This document shows positions 17,167 through 25,374 of a stretch of 64,000 nucleotides of DNA, one piece after another. The translations under genes and the position numbers were made by a program. The first letter of the stretch is position 1. Every line of letters starts with the position of its first letter. The notes under the pieces are model-generated. The model searched no databases, was not told the origin of the DNA, and saw nothing but the letters and a program-made list of their open reading frames with translations. The stretch is taken from assembly GCF_026344135.1 (NCBI RefSeq), contig NZ_JAPKNA010000003.1, positions 62,001 to 126,000 of the forward strand, written 5' to 3'. The DNA comes from Alcaligenes parafaecalis (GTDB taxonomy: Bacteria; Pseudomonadota; Gammaproteobacteria; Burkholderiales; Burkholderiaceae_B).

Positions 17167-17445
17167 TTACTTGTTTTCCAGAGCACTGGCATCGATTTGC
17201 GGCATTTCGATTTTGACTTCCAGCACTTCCAGCGAGTCCTGGCGATCAAGGTTCACCTTGATGTCATCGGGATTAATCTTCACGTAGCGCGAGATCACTT
17301 CGACCAGCTCTTTTTGCAAGCGGGGCAAGTAGTCCGGGGCGACGCCGCCCTGGCCACGTTCGTTAATGAGGATCAGTTGCAGACGGTCTTTGGCGACCGT
17401 TGCCGACGTTTTCTTGTGACCGAGCAGGAAGGACAGGAAAGACAT
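17167..17445 (-). CDS. minE: Cell division topological specificity factor MinE
   Basis: MinE stimulates the MinD ATPase and drives Min oscillation, keeping FtsZ rings at midcell. The 92-residue product begins MSFLSFLLGHKKTSATVAKD. The first residues form the membrane-targeting helix, and RLQLILINERG (about 21-31) is the contact helix that binds MinD. The C-terminal dimerisation domain follows (VEVISRYVKINPDDIKVNL). The ATG at 17443-17445 has a GGAGG ribosome site and lies 1 bp after the minD stop codon. An upstream extension to 117 codons is open but has no homology. Length is slightly above E. coli MinE (88). Confidence 0.96.
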   Translation of the reverse strand: MSFLSFLLGHKKTSATVAKDRLQLILINERGQGGVAPDYLPRLQKELVEVISRYVKINPDDIKVNLDRQDSLEVLEVKIEMPQIDASALENK

Positions 17446-17446
17446 A

Positions 17447-18262
17447 TTACTTTCCTCCGAACAGGCGCTTGAACAGGCCTGGTTTTTCGTAATCCACAAA
17501 ACGCAACGGTTTTTCGCCACCCAGGTAACGATCTACGATGTCCTGATAGGCCTGGGACACATCACTTTCCTTGATATGGATAACGGGTACTCCTTGGTTG
17601 GATGCCTGCAGCACGGTTTCCGACTCGGGGGTGACCCCAATCAGTTTGATGCGCAAGATATCTTCAACGTCCTGCAAGGACAGCATCTCACCGTCCGACA
17701 CACGTTTGGGGCTGTAACGAGTCAGCAGCAAATATTCTTTGATGGGCTCTTTGCCCTGTTCACCGCGTCGCGATTTGGCGGCCAGAATGCCCAGGATGCG
17801 GTCCGAGTCACGAACCGAAGACACCTCGGGGTTGGTCACAACCAGTGCATCGTCCGCAAAATAAGACGCCATCAAGGCGCCGGTTTCAATACCGGCGGGC
17901 GAATCGCACACAATGTATTCAAAGCCCATGCCTTTGAGTTCTTCCAGAACCTTTTCCACCCCTTCACGGGTCAGCGCGTCTTTATCACGTGTTTGGGAAG
18001 CGGGCAGGATGAACAGGTTTTCGATCTGCTTGTCACGGATCAGGGCCTGGTTCAGGGTGGCTTCGCCTTGGATTACATTGACGAAGTCATACACCACACG
18101 GCGTTCGCAACCCATGATCAGATCCAGGTTGCGCAAACCGACGTCAAAGTCGATGACCACGGTCTTGTGACCGCGCATCGCAAGGCCAGATGCAAAACTG
18201 GCACTGGTGGTGGTTTTGCCCACGCCACCCTTGCCGGAGGTCACTACAACTATACGCGCCAT
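17447..18262 (-). CDS. minD: Septum site-determining ATPase MinD
   Basis: MinD is the membrane-bound ParA-type ATPase that recruits MinC and is cycled by MinE. The 271-residue protein starts with the deviant Walker A SGKGGVGKTTTSASFASGLA (both signature lysines, K11 and K16). It continues with VIDFDVGLRNLDLIMGCERR and the switch region CDSPAGIETGA. It ends in the amphipathic membrane helix GLFKRLFGGK. The ATG at 18260-18262 has AAGGAA upstream. minE follows immediately. Upstream, 190 bp and a terminator separate it from minC, so minDE likely has its own promoter within 18263-18452. I could not find a strong consensus there. Confidence 0.97.
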   Translation of the reverse strand: MARIVVVTSGKGGVGKTTTSASFASGLAMRGHKTVVIDFDVGLRNLDLIMGCERRVVYDFVNVIQGEATLNQALIRDKQIENLFILPASQTRDKDALTREGVEKVLEELKGMGFEYIVCDSPAGIETGALMASYFADDALVVTNPEVSSVRDSDRILGILAAKSRRGEQGKEPIKEYLLLTRYSPKRVSDGEMLSLQDVEDILRIKLIGVTPESETVLQASNQGVPVIHIKESDVSQAYQDIVDRYLGGEKPLRFVDYEKPGLFKRLFGGK

Positions 18263-18452
18263 GACAATCGGATTCCTTTGTTTTTCAAGTCACATAATCG
18301 TAAAGCATAACGGGCCTAATTTTGACATCCGTTCTGCCACTTAGCCTACTGCTTAGAAACAAAACATATCAATTGCTTTGTTCGGTGTCAGCTTACACGG
18401 TTGCGCTTGCACTTGCTTGCCTGCATGGCAGGTGTTTGGTGCAAGCCACTAT

Positions 18453-18477
18453 AAAAAGCGCCGGCAAAAGCCGGCGC
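18453..18477 (-). terminator. Rho-independent terminator between minC and minD (minus strand)
   Basis: GCGCCGGC (18458-18465) and GCCGGCGC (18470-18477) form a perfect 8-bp GC stem with an AAAA/TTTT loop. On the minus strand the stem is followed at once by TTTTT (18457-18453). It lies 9 bp after the minC stop codon, so it would end the glnS-minC message before minD. Confidence 0.85.
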
Positions 18478-18486
18478 CTTGTATTG

Positions 18487-19257
18487 CTAGGAGCTCAGGG
18501 GATCAAATCTGAGCGTATCGTCTTCCAGCGTGACGACGGCCGGTTTATTGCGCAGTTGCGCATCCAGTCGCGTTTCAATAATGCGGTACACGCCCGCAAT
18601 GGCGATCAGTTCCGGGTCCAGCTCGGTGGTGAAGATGCGTGCCTTGGTATCACCGCGGGCACCGGCCATCGCTTTGCCGCGTAGTGGACCATAAACGTGG
18701 ATATTGCCATCGGCGACCACTTCGGCTCCCTGGCTGACCGCACCCACCACAATCAGGTCGGTGTGACGGGCGTAGATACGCTGGCCCGAACGCAGTTGAC
18801 GGTTGATGATGAGCGCTGCCGGAGCAATAGCGGGCGGTGGCGGGGCGGCCGCCGCAGGGGCTTCTGGCTGGGCCGACTGCGACAGGACCGGCACTTCCTT
18901 GTCCGGTGCTGCCTGAGCTTGGGGGCGGGCAGGCGGGTTGGACAGCTCAACGTGCGGCAAGCCGCTGTCGATAGCGTTATCGGCATGATCCGGGTGGGCG
19001 ATGATGCCCACAGGATGCAGCTTGTGCTGGCGCAGGGCGGCGACCAGCGCCGTCCAGTCCACGGAAGCATCGATGGCGCTGGCGTCGATGACAACAGGCT
19101 CGTCCTCAAAGAAGGAGCCTGCGTCTTTCATGCGTTGCGCCAGTGCGGCTAACTGCTCGGCCGTGTCGGCCGAGCGCAGCACCACGCGTACGGCGTACAG
19201 CGTGGCGCTTTTGAAATCCAGGGCCTGGGGCCCTTTGGCATGAGTCTGATCGTTCAC
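18487..19257 (-). CDS. minC: Septum site-determining protein MinC
   Basis: MinC blocks FtsZ polymerisation away from midcell when bound to MinD. The 256-residue protein has the N-terminal FtsZ-antagonising domain (about 1-110, with LDFKSATLYAVRVVLRS and PVVIDASAID), an Ala/Pro-rich linker (about 120-150), and the C-terminal beta-helix domain that binds MinD. The latter is marked by GQRIYARHTDLIVVGAVSQG, ADGNIHVYGPLRGKAMAGA and the closing AGVYRI. The start is GTG at 19255-19257 with AAGG upstream. It lies 10 bp after glnS and is cut off from minD by a terminator, which is unusual for a min operon. Confidence 0.95.
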   Translation of the reverse strand: MNDQTHAKGPQALDFKSATLYAVRVVLRSADTAEQLAALAQRMKDAGSFFEDEPVVIDASAIDASVDWTALVAALRQHKLHPVGIIAHPDHADNAIDSGLPHVELSNPPARPQAQAAPDKEVPVLSQSAQPEAPAAAAPPPPAIAPAALIINRQLRSGQRIYARHTDLIVVGAVSQGAEVVADGNIHVYGPLRGKAMAGARGDTKARIFTTELDPELIAIAGVYRIIETRLDAQLRNKPAVVTLEDDTLRFDPLSS

Positions 19258-19267
19258 GTTAATAGCC

Positions 19268-21025
19268 TTAGACCCAAGTGTCTTTCAGAGTCGTGGTGCG
19301 GTTAAGAACGGGTTTCTCGGGAGTGGAGTCCACACGGTCCGCCACAAAGTAGCCCAGGCGTTCAAACTGCCAGCGGGCATCGGGCGTAGCCTTGGTGCCG
19401 GGTTCCAGCCAACCTTGAATCACGCGCAGCGAGTTCGGGTTGATGTGCTCCAGGAAGTCCTGGTCGGCCGCATCGGGCTGAGGATGGGCAAAGAGACGGT
19501 CGTACAGACGGATCTCGGCTGCAATAGCGTGTTCAGCGCTGATCCAGGTGATATTGCCTTTGACCTTGACCGAGTCCGCACCGGGTGTGCCGCTCTTGGT
19601 GTCGGGCAGGTATTCAGCCAGAACCTGAGTGACATTGCCTTGCTCGTCTTTGACGCAGCCGGTGCAGCGCACAACATAGCCATATTTCAGACGTACGGTA
19701 TTGCCGGGGAACAGGCGGAAGTACTTTTTAGGTGGCTCTTCCTTGAAGTCCTCGCGCTCAATGTACAGGCGACCGGAGAAAGGGAACTCGCGTTGACCGG
19801 CTTCCGGATTGTGCGGATTGCGCGGTGCGTGGCACAGCTCGCTTTTGCCTTCGGGGTAGTTGGTGATGATCAGTTCGATCGGGTCCAGAATGGCGACGCT
19901 GCGGTCAGCCACTGGGTCCAGATCATCGCGCAGGGCTTGTTCCAGCAGGCTGTAGTCCACGTGCTGGGCCGCTTTGGAGACACCCAAGCGGTCCGTGAAC
20001 AGACGGATGGCACCGGCGCTGTAACCACGGCGGCGCAAACCGGCCAGGGTAGGCATGCGCGGATCGTCCCAACCGGAGACGTGGTTTTCTTGAACCAACT
20101 GACGCAGCTTGCGCTTGCTGGTAACCACGTAGGACAGGTTCAGACGGGAGAACTCGTACTGTTTAGGCAGCGGGTCGGCCAATTGGCCTAGCTCAACCAG
20201 GCGCTCCAGAATCCAGTTATAGAAAGGACGCTGGTCTTCAAATTCCAGGGTGCACAGGCTGTGGGTAATGCGCTCCAGCGCGTCTTCCACAGGGTGAGCC
20301 CAGCTATACATGGGGTAGATACACCATTTGTTGCCGGTGCGATGGTGTTCAGCATGGCGGATGCGGTACATGACCGGGTCGCGCATATTGATATTGGGCG
20401 AGCCCATATCAATTTTGGCGCGCAGGGCCATGCTGCCATCAGGGTGATGGCCGTCGCGCATTTCGCGCAGCAGCTTGATCGATTCTTCGGCAGGGCGGTC
20501 GCGCCAGGGTGAGTTCACGCCTTTTTCAGTCAGCGTGCCACGGTTGGTGCGCATCTCTTCGGCGCTTTGTTCATCGACATAGGCATGGCCTGCATTTACC
20601 AGCGCTTCTGCGAACTGGTACATATGGTCGAAATAGTCGCTGGCAAAGTACAGGTTGTCTTCGTTCTTGAAGGTCCAGTCAAAGCCCAGCCATTTGACCA
20701 TGTCGATAATGGCGTCCACGTACTCCTGTTCTTCTTTCTCAGGATTGGTGTCGTCAAAACGCAGGTGGCAGGCGCCTTGGTAGTCGCTGGCCAGTCCGAA
20801 GTTCAAACAGATACTTTTAGCGTGCCCAATATGCAGGTAACCATTGGGTTCGGGGGGGAAGCGCGTACGGATACGCGCGGCATCAACAGCCGCCCCTTGC
20901 TGGGTACTGGCCGGGCCTGGCTGACCGGCCCAGGATTTTTGTGCGTAACGGCCAGCGCTCAGATCCTGGTCGATGATCGTGCGCAGAAAATTAGATACGG
21001 GAGCAGGAGTGGTGTCAGAGGTCAT
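19268..21025 (-). CDS. glnS: Glutaminyl-tRNA synthetase
   Basis: GlnS charges tRNA-Gln with glutamine. The 585-residue class I synthetase (E. coli 554) has FPPEPNGYLHIGHAKSICLN with the HIGH motif, RFDDTNPEKEEQEYVDAI, and the KMSKS-equivalent VTSKRKLRQLV. A leader of about 30 residues and a slightly longer C-terminus account for the extra length. The anticodon-binding beta barrels follow (about 360-585). The ATG is at 21023-21025. minC follows after 10 bp, so the two are probably co-transcribed. It is divergent from the CydA-like gene (160 bp apart). Confidence 0.97.
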   Translation of the reverse strand: MTSDTTPAPVSNFLRTIIDQDLSAGRYAQKSWAGQPGPASTQQGAAVDAARIRTRFPPEPNGYLHIGHAKSICLNFGLASDYQGACHLRFDDTNPEKEEQEYVDAIIDMVKWLGFDWTFKNEDNLYFASDYFDHMYQFAEALVNAGHAYVDEQSAEEMRTNRGTLTEKGVNSPWRDRPAEESIKLLREMRDGHHPDGSMALRAKIDMGSPNINMRDPVMYRIRHAEHHRTGNKWCIYPMYSWAHPVEDALERITHSLCTLEFEDQRPFYNWILERLVELGQLADPLPKQYEFSRLNLSYVVTSKRKLRQLVQENHVSGWDDPRMPTLAGLRRRGYSAGAIRLFTDRLGVSKAAQHVDYSLLEQALRDDLDPVADRSVAILDPIELIITNYPEGKSELCHAPRNPHNPEAGQREFPFSGRLYIEREDFKEEPPKKYFRLFPGNTVRLKYGYVVRCTGCVKDEQGNVTQVLAEYLPDTKSGTPGADSVKVKGNITWISAEHAIAAEIRLYDRLFAHPQPDAADQDFLEHINPNSLRVIQGWLEPGTKATPDARWQFERLGYFVADRVDSTPEKPVLNRTTTLKDTWV

Positions 21026-21185
21026 ACAGTTTGAAATAAAGAAGCCGACAGACTAATCGGCCATTTTGCCACGTTCTTGTTTTAGAGGGGTATTTACCCC
21101 ATGAACGGGTTCTAAAAAATCGGGGAAGAACTTGGGGTAGTATGGTGGCGTTTGCAGGCCAATTCACCCTACACTAGCGCTCATT

Positions 21186-22526
21186 ATGACGCACTCCGCC
21201 CTTTCTCTGTCCCATGCCCAGTTTTTCCTTAGCCTGGGCTTCATGCTGCTGTTTCTGGCTCTGGAGCTGGGACTGGCCTGGGTGCTGCTGTATTTCAAGA
21301 CCAGAACCTTTGGCAACAATGCCGCCGCCTGGATGGGGGCGTACCGTTTCTGGGTGCGTTTGTTTGCGCTGGCCTTTATTTTAAGCTTTGCCGCTTCCAC
21401 GCCCGTGCTGATCCAGTTCGGCAGTGTCTGGCCGGGCCTGATGGAACAGGTAGGCGATGTCATCGGCCCCATGCTGGCCGCCTCCATGCTGTCTCTGTTC
21501 ATCTTCAAATCCTGCTTTTTGGGCGTGATGCTGTTTGCCCAGCGCATGCTCTCCAATCTGGTTCATACCCTGGTGGTGTTGATGGTGGCCTTGGGCGTTA
21601 CCGTCACCGCTTTCTGGCTGGTCGCGATTGTGGCCTGGATGCAAGTGCCGACCGGGGTGGATGTTATTGAAGGTCATTACGTCGTCATGGACTGGCTGGA
21701 TGTGTTGAGCACGCCTGCCTTGCCCTGGTACGCGGGTCTTTTGCTGGTGGGCAGTTTGCTGACGGTGGCCTTTTTCATGTTGGGTGTGACTTGCGCCCAG
21801 ACGATGCAAAGACCGGTCACGGATCAGGAACGTCTGGCGTTTCGTAGTGCCTTGTTTTTAGGTGTGGTGGCCTGGGTTGCCCTGGTGTTTGTGGTGGTGG
21901 GTAATGGATTCATGACTGCCGAGCATCAGCCTGCCAAGGCGGCGGCCGCTGCTGCCTATTGGGAAAGTGGTTCACAACCGGACTTGATTCTGGTGGCCGC
22001 CCCATCGGCCATGCAAGACAGTGTCCTGGGTGTGCTGCGCTGGTCGCATGCAGGTGGGCGCTGGTTGGGTCGTAATGACAGCGGCATTCTGATGGGCCTG
22101 GATCAGTTCTCCGAGGCCATGCCACCTGTAACTCTGACGTTCTGGTCCTTCCGCGTGGCTGTGCTGGCGGGTGCTGTGATGCTGTTTCTGCTGCTCTGGG
22201 TGCTGTTGCGTACGCGCCGTTATGGCTTGGATCCGCACTCTCTCTCTTATAGAGAGCGTCAGTTAATGGTGGCCGCATCGGTGCTGGGCTGGATTATGTT
22301 GCTGGCCGGGGCCGCCTACGTATTGCTGGGTTTTCTGCCCTATCTAGTGGGTAACGATATTCAGGCCGTGCAGGTACAGAGCAAGGAAAGCGTCTTTACT
22401 GTCGGGCTGGGTGTGCTTTCTTATGGCCTGGTGTACGTCTTGTGCATGATTGGCTTTTTCCAGAAGCTGCGGCATGCAGTACGTTTCGGTGTGGTGCCGA
22501 TCGCGCGTCATCGGGGGCGGGCATGA
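21186..22526 (+). CDS. Divergent CydA-like membrane protein lacking the cytochrome bd heme ligands
   Basis: This 446-residue polytopic membrane protein is homologous to cytochrome bd subunit I. It shares LSxxQF at residues 8-13, IQFGSVW......VGD..GP (76-95), VALG....AFWLVAIVAWMQVP (about 134-155) and FWSFR near residue 325. The conserved functional residues do not match E. coli CydA. The H19 position is M20, E99 falls on A99/S100, E107 is K108, H186 is about L185, M393 (after FWSFRI) is Ala, and the quinol-loop GRQPW motif is missing. H126 is kept (H127). It therefore probably cannot hold the standard b558/b595/d hemes. It could be a non-catalytic paralogue or use other cofactors. The alignment was made by eye. 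There is no clear ribosome site before ATG 21186. The CydB-like gene overlaps its stop codon. Confidence 0.75.
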   Translation: MTHSALSLSHAQFFLSLGFMLLFLALELGLAWVLLYFKTRTFGNNAAAWMGAYRFWVRLFALAFILSFAASTPVLIQFGSVWPGLMEQVGDVIGPMLAASMLSLFIFKSCFLGVMLFAQRMLSNLVHTLVVLMVALGVTVTAFWLVAIVAWMQVPTGVDVIEGHYVVMDWLDVLSTPALPWYAGLLLVGSLLTVAFFMLGVTCAQTMQRPVTDQERLAFRSALFLGVVAWVALVFVVVGNGFMTAEHQPAKAAAAAAYWESGSQPDLILVAAPSAMQDSVLGVLRWSHAGGRWLGRNDSGILMGLDQFSEAMPPVTLTFWSFRVAVLAGAVMLFLLLWVLLRTRRYGLDPHSLSYRERQLMVAASVLGWIMLLAGAAYVLLGFLPYLVGNDIQAVQVQSKESVFTVGLGVLSYGLVYVLCMIGFFQKLRHAVRFGVVPIARHRGRA

Positions 22527-23572
22527 TTGATTCTTTTGCGAATGCGCTGGGGCTGGGTGCCCATGATCCGGCGTTCTGGATGCCGCTGGCGTTTCTGGCT
22601 CTGTTCTTTTTGATCATTGTGGCTGGCACCGTTCTGGACGGTTTTGATATTGGTGTGGGCTGCTTGTCCTTGTTGGCGCCGGATTCTCTGCGTCCCCGCA
22701 TGCTGTCTTTGTTGAGTCCCTGGCGGGATGCCAACGAGTTCTGGCTGTTTCTCGGTCTGGGCCTGTTTGTCTGCGCCTTCCCCAAAGCCTGGGGGGCGGT
22801 GATGGGCGGCTTGTATGGGCCTTTATGTGCTTTGGGTGTGGGCGTTTTCGCCCGCTCCGTGTCCTTTGAGTTCCGCCTGCGTGCGCCGGTAGAGCGTCAG
22901 TCCCGCTGGCAGATGGGCTTTGCCCTGGGCTCCTGGTTGACGGCTTTTTCCCATGGCGTATTGTTGGCTCAAGTCGTGGTGGGCTTTCAAAGCGATTCAG
23001 GCTACATCTGGTTTTCCATCTTCATGGGCTTTTGCGCCATCGCGGCCTACTGCTTGCTGGGGGCCAGTTGGCTGATCATGCGCGAGGCGGGCGAGCTGCG
23101 TGCCCGTGCGGTGAACTGGGGACGCCGTTCGGTGCGCTGGTTTGCGGCAGGGGCCGTCGGTGTTTCGGTGGTGTTGGCTTTTGTGAATGCGGGTGTGTTG
23201 CTCAAGTGGAGTGATGGCCCGTATTGGGGGCTGGTACTGTTCCTGTGGGCCCTGATACTAAGCTGCTTTGTGTCGATTGAAATGAGCCTGCAGCGCATGA
23301 TCAATAGCAGCTATCGCACCACCACCTTGCCCTTTTTGCTGACCTTGTTTGTGATGGTGTCCGTCATGGCAGGGCTGGCGTTCAGTTTCTTCCCCTATCT
23401 GATTCTGGACGAGATGACGATCTGGGACGCTGCCGCTGGAGTGCCTGCGTTAAGTCTGATCCTGTCGGCCATTGTGATTGCCTTGCCCATCGTGCTGATT
23501 TTCAACGTGTGGGTGTATTGGCGCATGTTTGGTTTGTCCCGCCCACCTTTGCCGCCCAGCTTTAAAGGCTGA
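22523..23572 (+). CDS. CydB-like membrane protein, partner of the CydA-like protein
   Basis: This is a 349-residue membrane protein with about eight or nine hydrophobic segments. The first segment carries TVLDGFDIGVGCLSL, equal to the V.DGFD.GVG signature of cytochrome bd subunit II. The block SPWRDANEFWLFLGLGLFVC matches the P.WDGN..WL...G..LF region of CydB, so the pair is a CydA/CydB-type complex. The start ATG 22523 shares bases with the TGA of the upstream gene (ATGA), which implies translational coupling. No CydX-sized gene is present. In known bd oxidases subunit II binds no heme, so its own integrity says little about catalysis. The ClC-type gene follows after 8 bp. Confidence 0.75.
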   Translation: MIDSFANALGLGAHDPAFWMPLAFLALFFLIIVAGTVLDGFDIGVGCLSLLAPDSLRPRMLSLLSPWRDANEFWLFLGLGLFVCAFPKAWGAVMGGLYGPLCALGVGVFARSVSFEFRLRAPVERQSRWQMGFALGSWLTAFSHGVLLAQVVVGFQSDSGYIWFSIFMGFCAIAAYCLLGASWLIMREAGELRARAVNWGRRSVRWFAAGAVGVSVVLAFVNAGVLLKWSDGPYWGLVLFLWALILSCFVSIEMSLQRMINSSYRTTTLPFLLTLFVMVSVMAGLAFSFFPYLILDEMTIWDAAAGVPALSLILSAIVIALPIVLIFNVWVYWRMFGLSRPPLPPSFKG

Positions 23573-23580
23573 CCTTTTCT

Positions 23581-25353
23581 ATGATTGCCCATTCCGTACT
23601 GTCGATGCGCAAGCGTCTTCAGGGTTTCAAGTGGTTGTCTGATATGCCCGCCATGCTGGCCTGGGCGGTCTTGGCCGGTATCCTGGGGGCTTTGGCGACG
23701 CTGGCCTTTCATCAGGGTATGCGCCTGGTGCAGCAAGTGGTCACGGGACAGCACGGCGGTATTGTCGCGGTAACGGAAGGCCTGTCCTGGTACATGCGCC
23801 TATTGTTTCCCACCTTGGGTGGTCTGTGCGCCGGTATCTTGTTGTGGCTGGCGGGGCGTCTGCCTTCGGGAAGTAATTCAGACTATATGGAAGCTGTGGC
23901 CATTGGTGATGGTCGTCTGTCCATCCGCCAGGGCTTGTTGCGATCCTTGTCCTCCCTGATGACGGTGGCCTCGGGCGGCTCGATTGGTCGGGAAGGGGCG
24001 ATGGTGCATCTGGCCTCCTTGTCCGCTTCCGCAATTGGCCGTTTCACTCTGTTTGGTGAAGCTCGCCTGCGCTTGCTGGTGGCCTGTGGCGCAGCAGCCG
24101 GGGTGGCGGCTGCGTATGGCGCCCCGATTGCCGGTGCCGTGTTTGTGGCCGAGATCGTGCTGGGCACCATGACCATGAGCAGCTTCGGCCCCTTGTTGAT
24201 GGCGGCTGTCAGTGCTCACCTGACCATGCGCATGCTGGGTGGCTATCACGCTCCCTATGAAATGACGAATGTTCAGGCCGTTGCTGGCTGGGACATCTTG
24301 CCCTTTCTGGTGCTGGGTGTGCTGATCGGCTTGGCCGCTCCAGCTTTCCTGAAATTGCTGAATCTGTTTCGCACGCTCTTCAAGCGCACGGGGCTAGGTT
24401 TGCCCCTGCGTCTGGCGCTGGGGGGGGTGTTGCTGGGATGCTTGCTGATTGTCATGCCGCGCGTGGCGGGTAATGGCTTCAGTGTGGTGTCGTCCATGTT
24501 GCACAGCGATTGGGCCTGGTATAGCGTCCTGCTTATCCTGGTATTCAAGGTGCTGGCGACCGGGCTGACCGTAGGTTCGGGCGCTGTCGGTGGTGTGTTT
24601 ACTCCCGCCATCTTTGTGGGCGCGGCCTTTGGCACCCTGTTTGGTCAGTTGACCTTGCTGATCCTGCCTGGTCTGGACTTGCCCTTGTATTTGTTCACTC
24701 TGGTGGGCATGGGGGCGTTTCTGGGGGCGGCGACCAGTGCGCCGTTCATGGCTATTTTGATGCTGTTTGAAATGACGCTCAGCTATCAGTTAGTGCTGCC
24801 TTTGATTGTTGCCTGTGTCATGGCCTATTTCGTGTCGCGCGGTGTGGCTGAAGTGGCCATGTATGAAGTCACCTTGGTGCGCGAGCGCGACGCCTTGCTG
24901 CGCCACAAGTTGCGTCACACGACCTTGGCTGAACTGGTGCGCCCGGCGGATACCGTGGTCAGCACGACCACCCAAATGCGCGAAGCCCTGCAAATGTTCC
25001 TGGATTATCCCGTGCGCTATTTGTACGTGGTGAACGAGGAGCAGGTTTATCAAGGGGTGATTGCTCAACCTGATCTGACGCGTATGTTGCTGGACGACAA
25101 CGCGGCCCAGGAGCGCGTGGTGGGGGATATTCTGCGTATGGATTTCGTCAAGACGCTCTACCCGAACATGAGTCTGGACGAGGCCCAGGAGCACTTTGTA
25201 AACTTCGCCGGAGAGCGCCTGCCCGTATTGAATGGTGACGGCTCGGGTCGCTTGATTGGTGTAGTCTATAAGTCTGCTGTGCTGGAAAAATACTCCGCCA
25301 TCAAACGCTCCCTGGATGCGAGCGGCGAAGTGATGCTGGATGCCCGGCGCTAA
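23581..25353 (+). CDS. ClC-type chloride channel/transporter with C-terminal CBS domains
   Basis: This 590-residue protein has a ClC membrane domain (about residues 20-440) and a cytoplasmic CBS pair (about 450-580). Signature blocks are GGSIGREGAMVHLASL, keeping the gating Glu of GREGP although Pro is Ala, and SGAVGGVFTPAIFVGAAFG, the GxFxP site. The first anion-binding motif GSGIP is replaced by GSNSDYMEAVAIG, a form I associate with the ClcB-like branch. The protein probably moves chloride, perhaps with proton exchange, across the inner membrane. The channel or antiporter mode cannot be decided. It is 8 bp after the CydB-like gene and 21 bp before the outer-membrane protein gene. Confidence 0.88.
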   Translation: MIAHSVLSMRKRLQGFKWLSDMPAMLAWAVLAGILGALATLAFHQGMRLVQQVVTGQHGGIVAVTEGLSWYMRLLFPTLGGLCAGILLWLAGRLPSGSNSDYMEAVAIGDGRLSIRQGLLRSLSSLMTVASGGSIGREGAMVHLASLSASAIGRFTLFGEARLRLLVACGAAAGVAAAYGAPIAGAVFVAEIVLGTMTMSSFGPLLMAAVSAHLTMRMLGGYHAPYEMTNVQAVAGWDILPFLVLGVLIGLAAPAFLKLLNLFRTLFKRTGLGLPLRLALGGVLLGCLLIVMPRVAGNGFSVVSSMLHSDWAWYSVLLILVFKVLATGLTVGSGAVGGVFTPAIFVGAAFGTLFGQLTLLILPGLDLPLYLFTLVGMGAFLGAATSAPFMAILMLFEMTLSYQLVLPLIVACVMAYFVSRGVAEVAMYEVTLVRERDALLRHKLRHTTLAELVRPADTVVSTTTQMREALQMFLDYPVRYLYVVNEEQVYQGVIAQPDLTRMLLDDNAAQERVVGDILRMDFVKTLYPNMSLDEAQEHFVNFAGERLPVLNGDGSGRLIGVVYKSAVLEKYSAIKRSLDASGEVMLDARR

Positions 25354-25374
25354 ACTCTTTTTGTGACATAAATC

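Noticed and set aside
16598..21056. Shared 10-mer GACTAATCGG before the lipoprotein gene and before glnS
   Set aside because: Only two copies, in different contexts relative to starts and without symmetry. It is consistent with chance in 64 kb.
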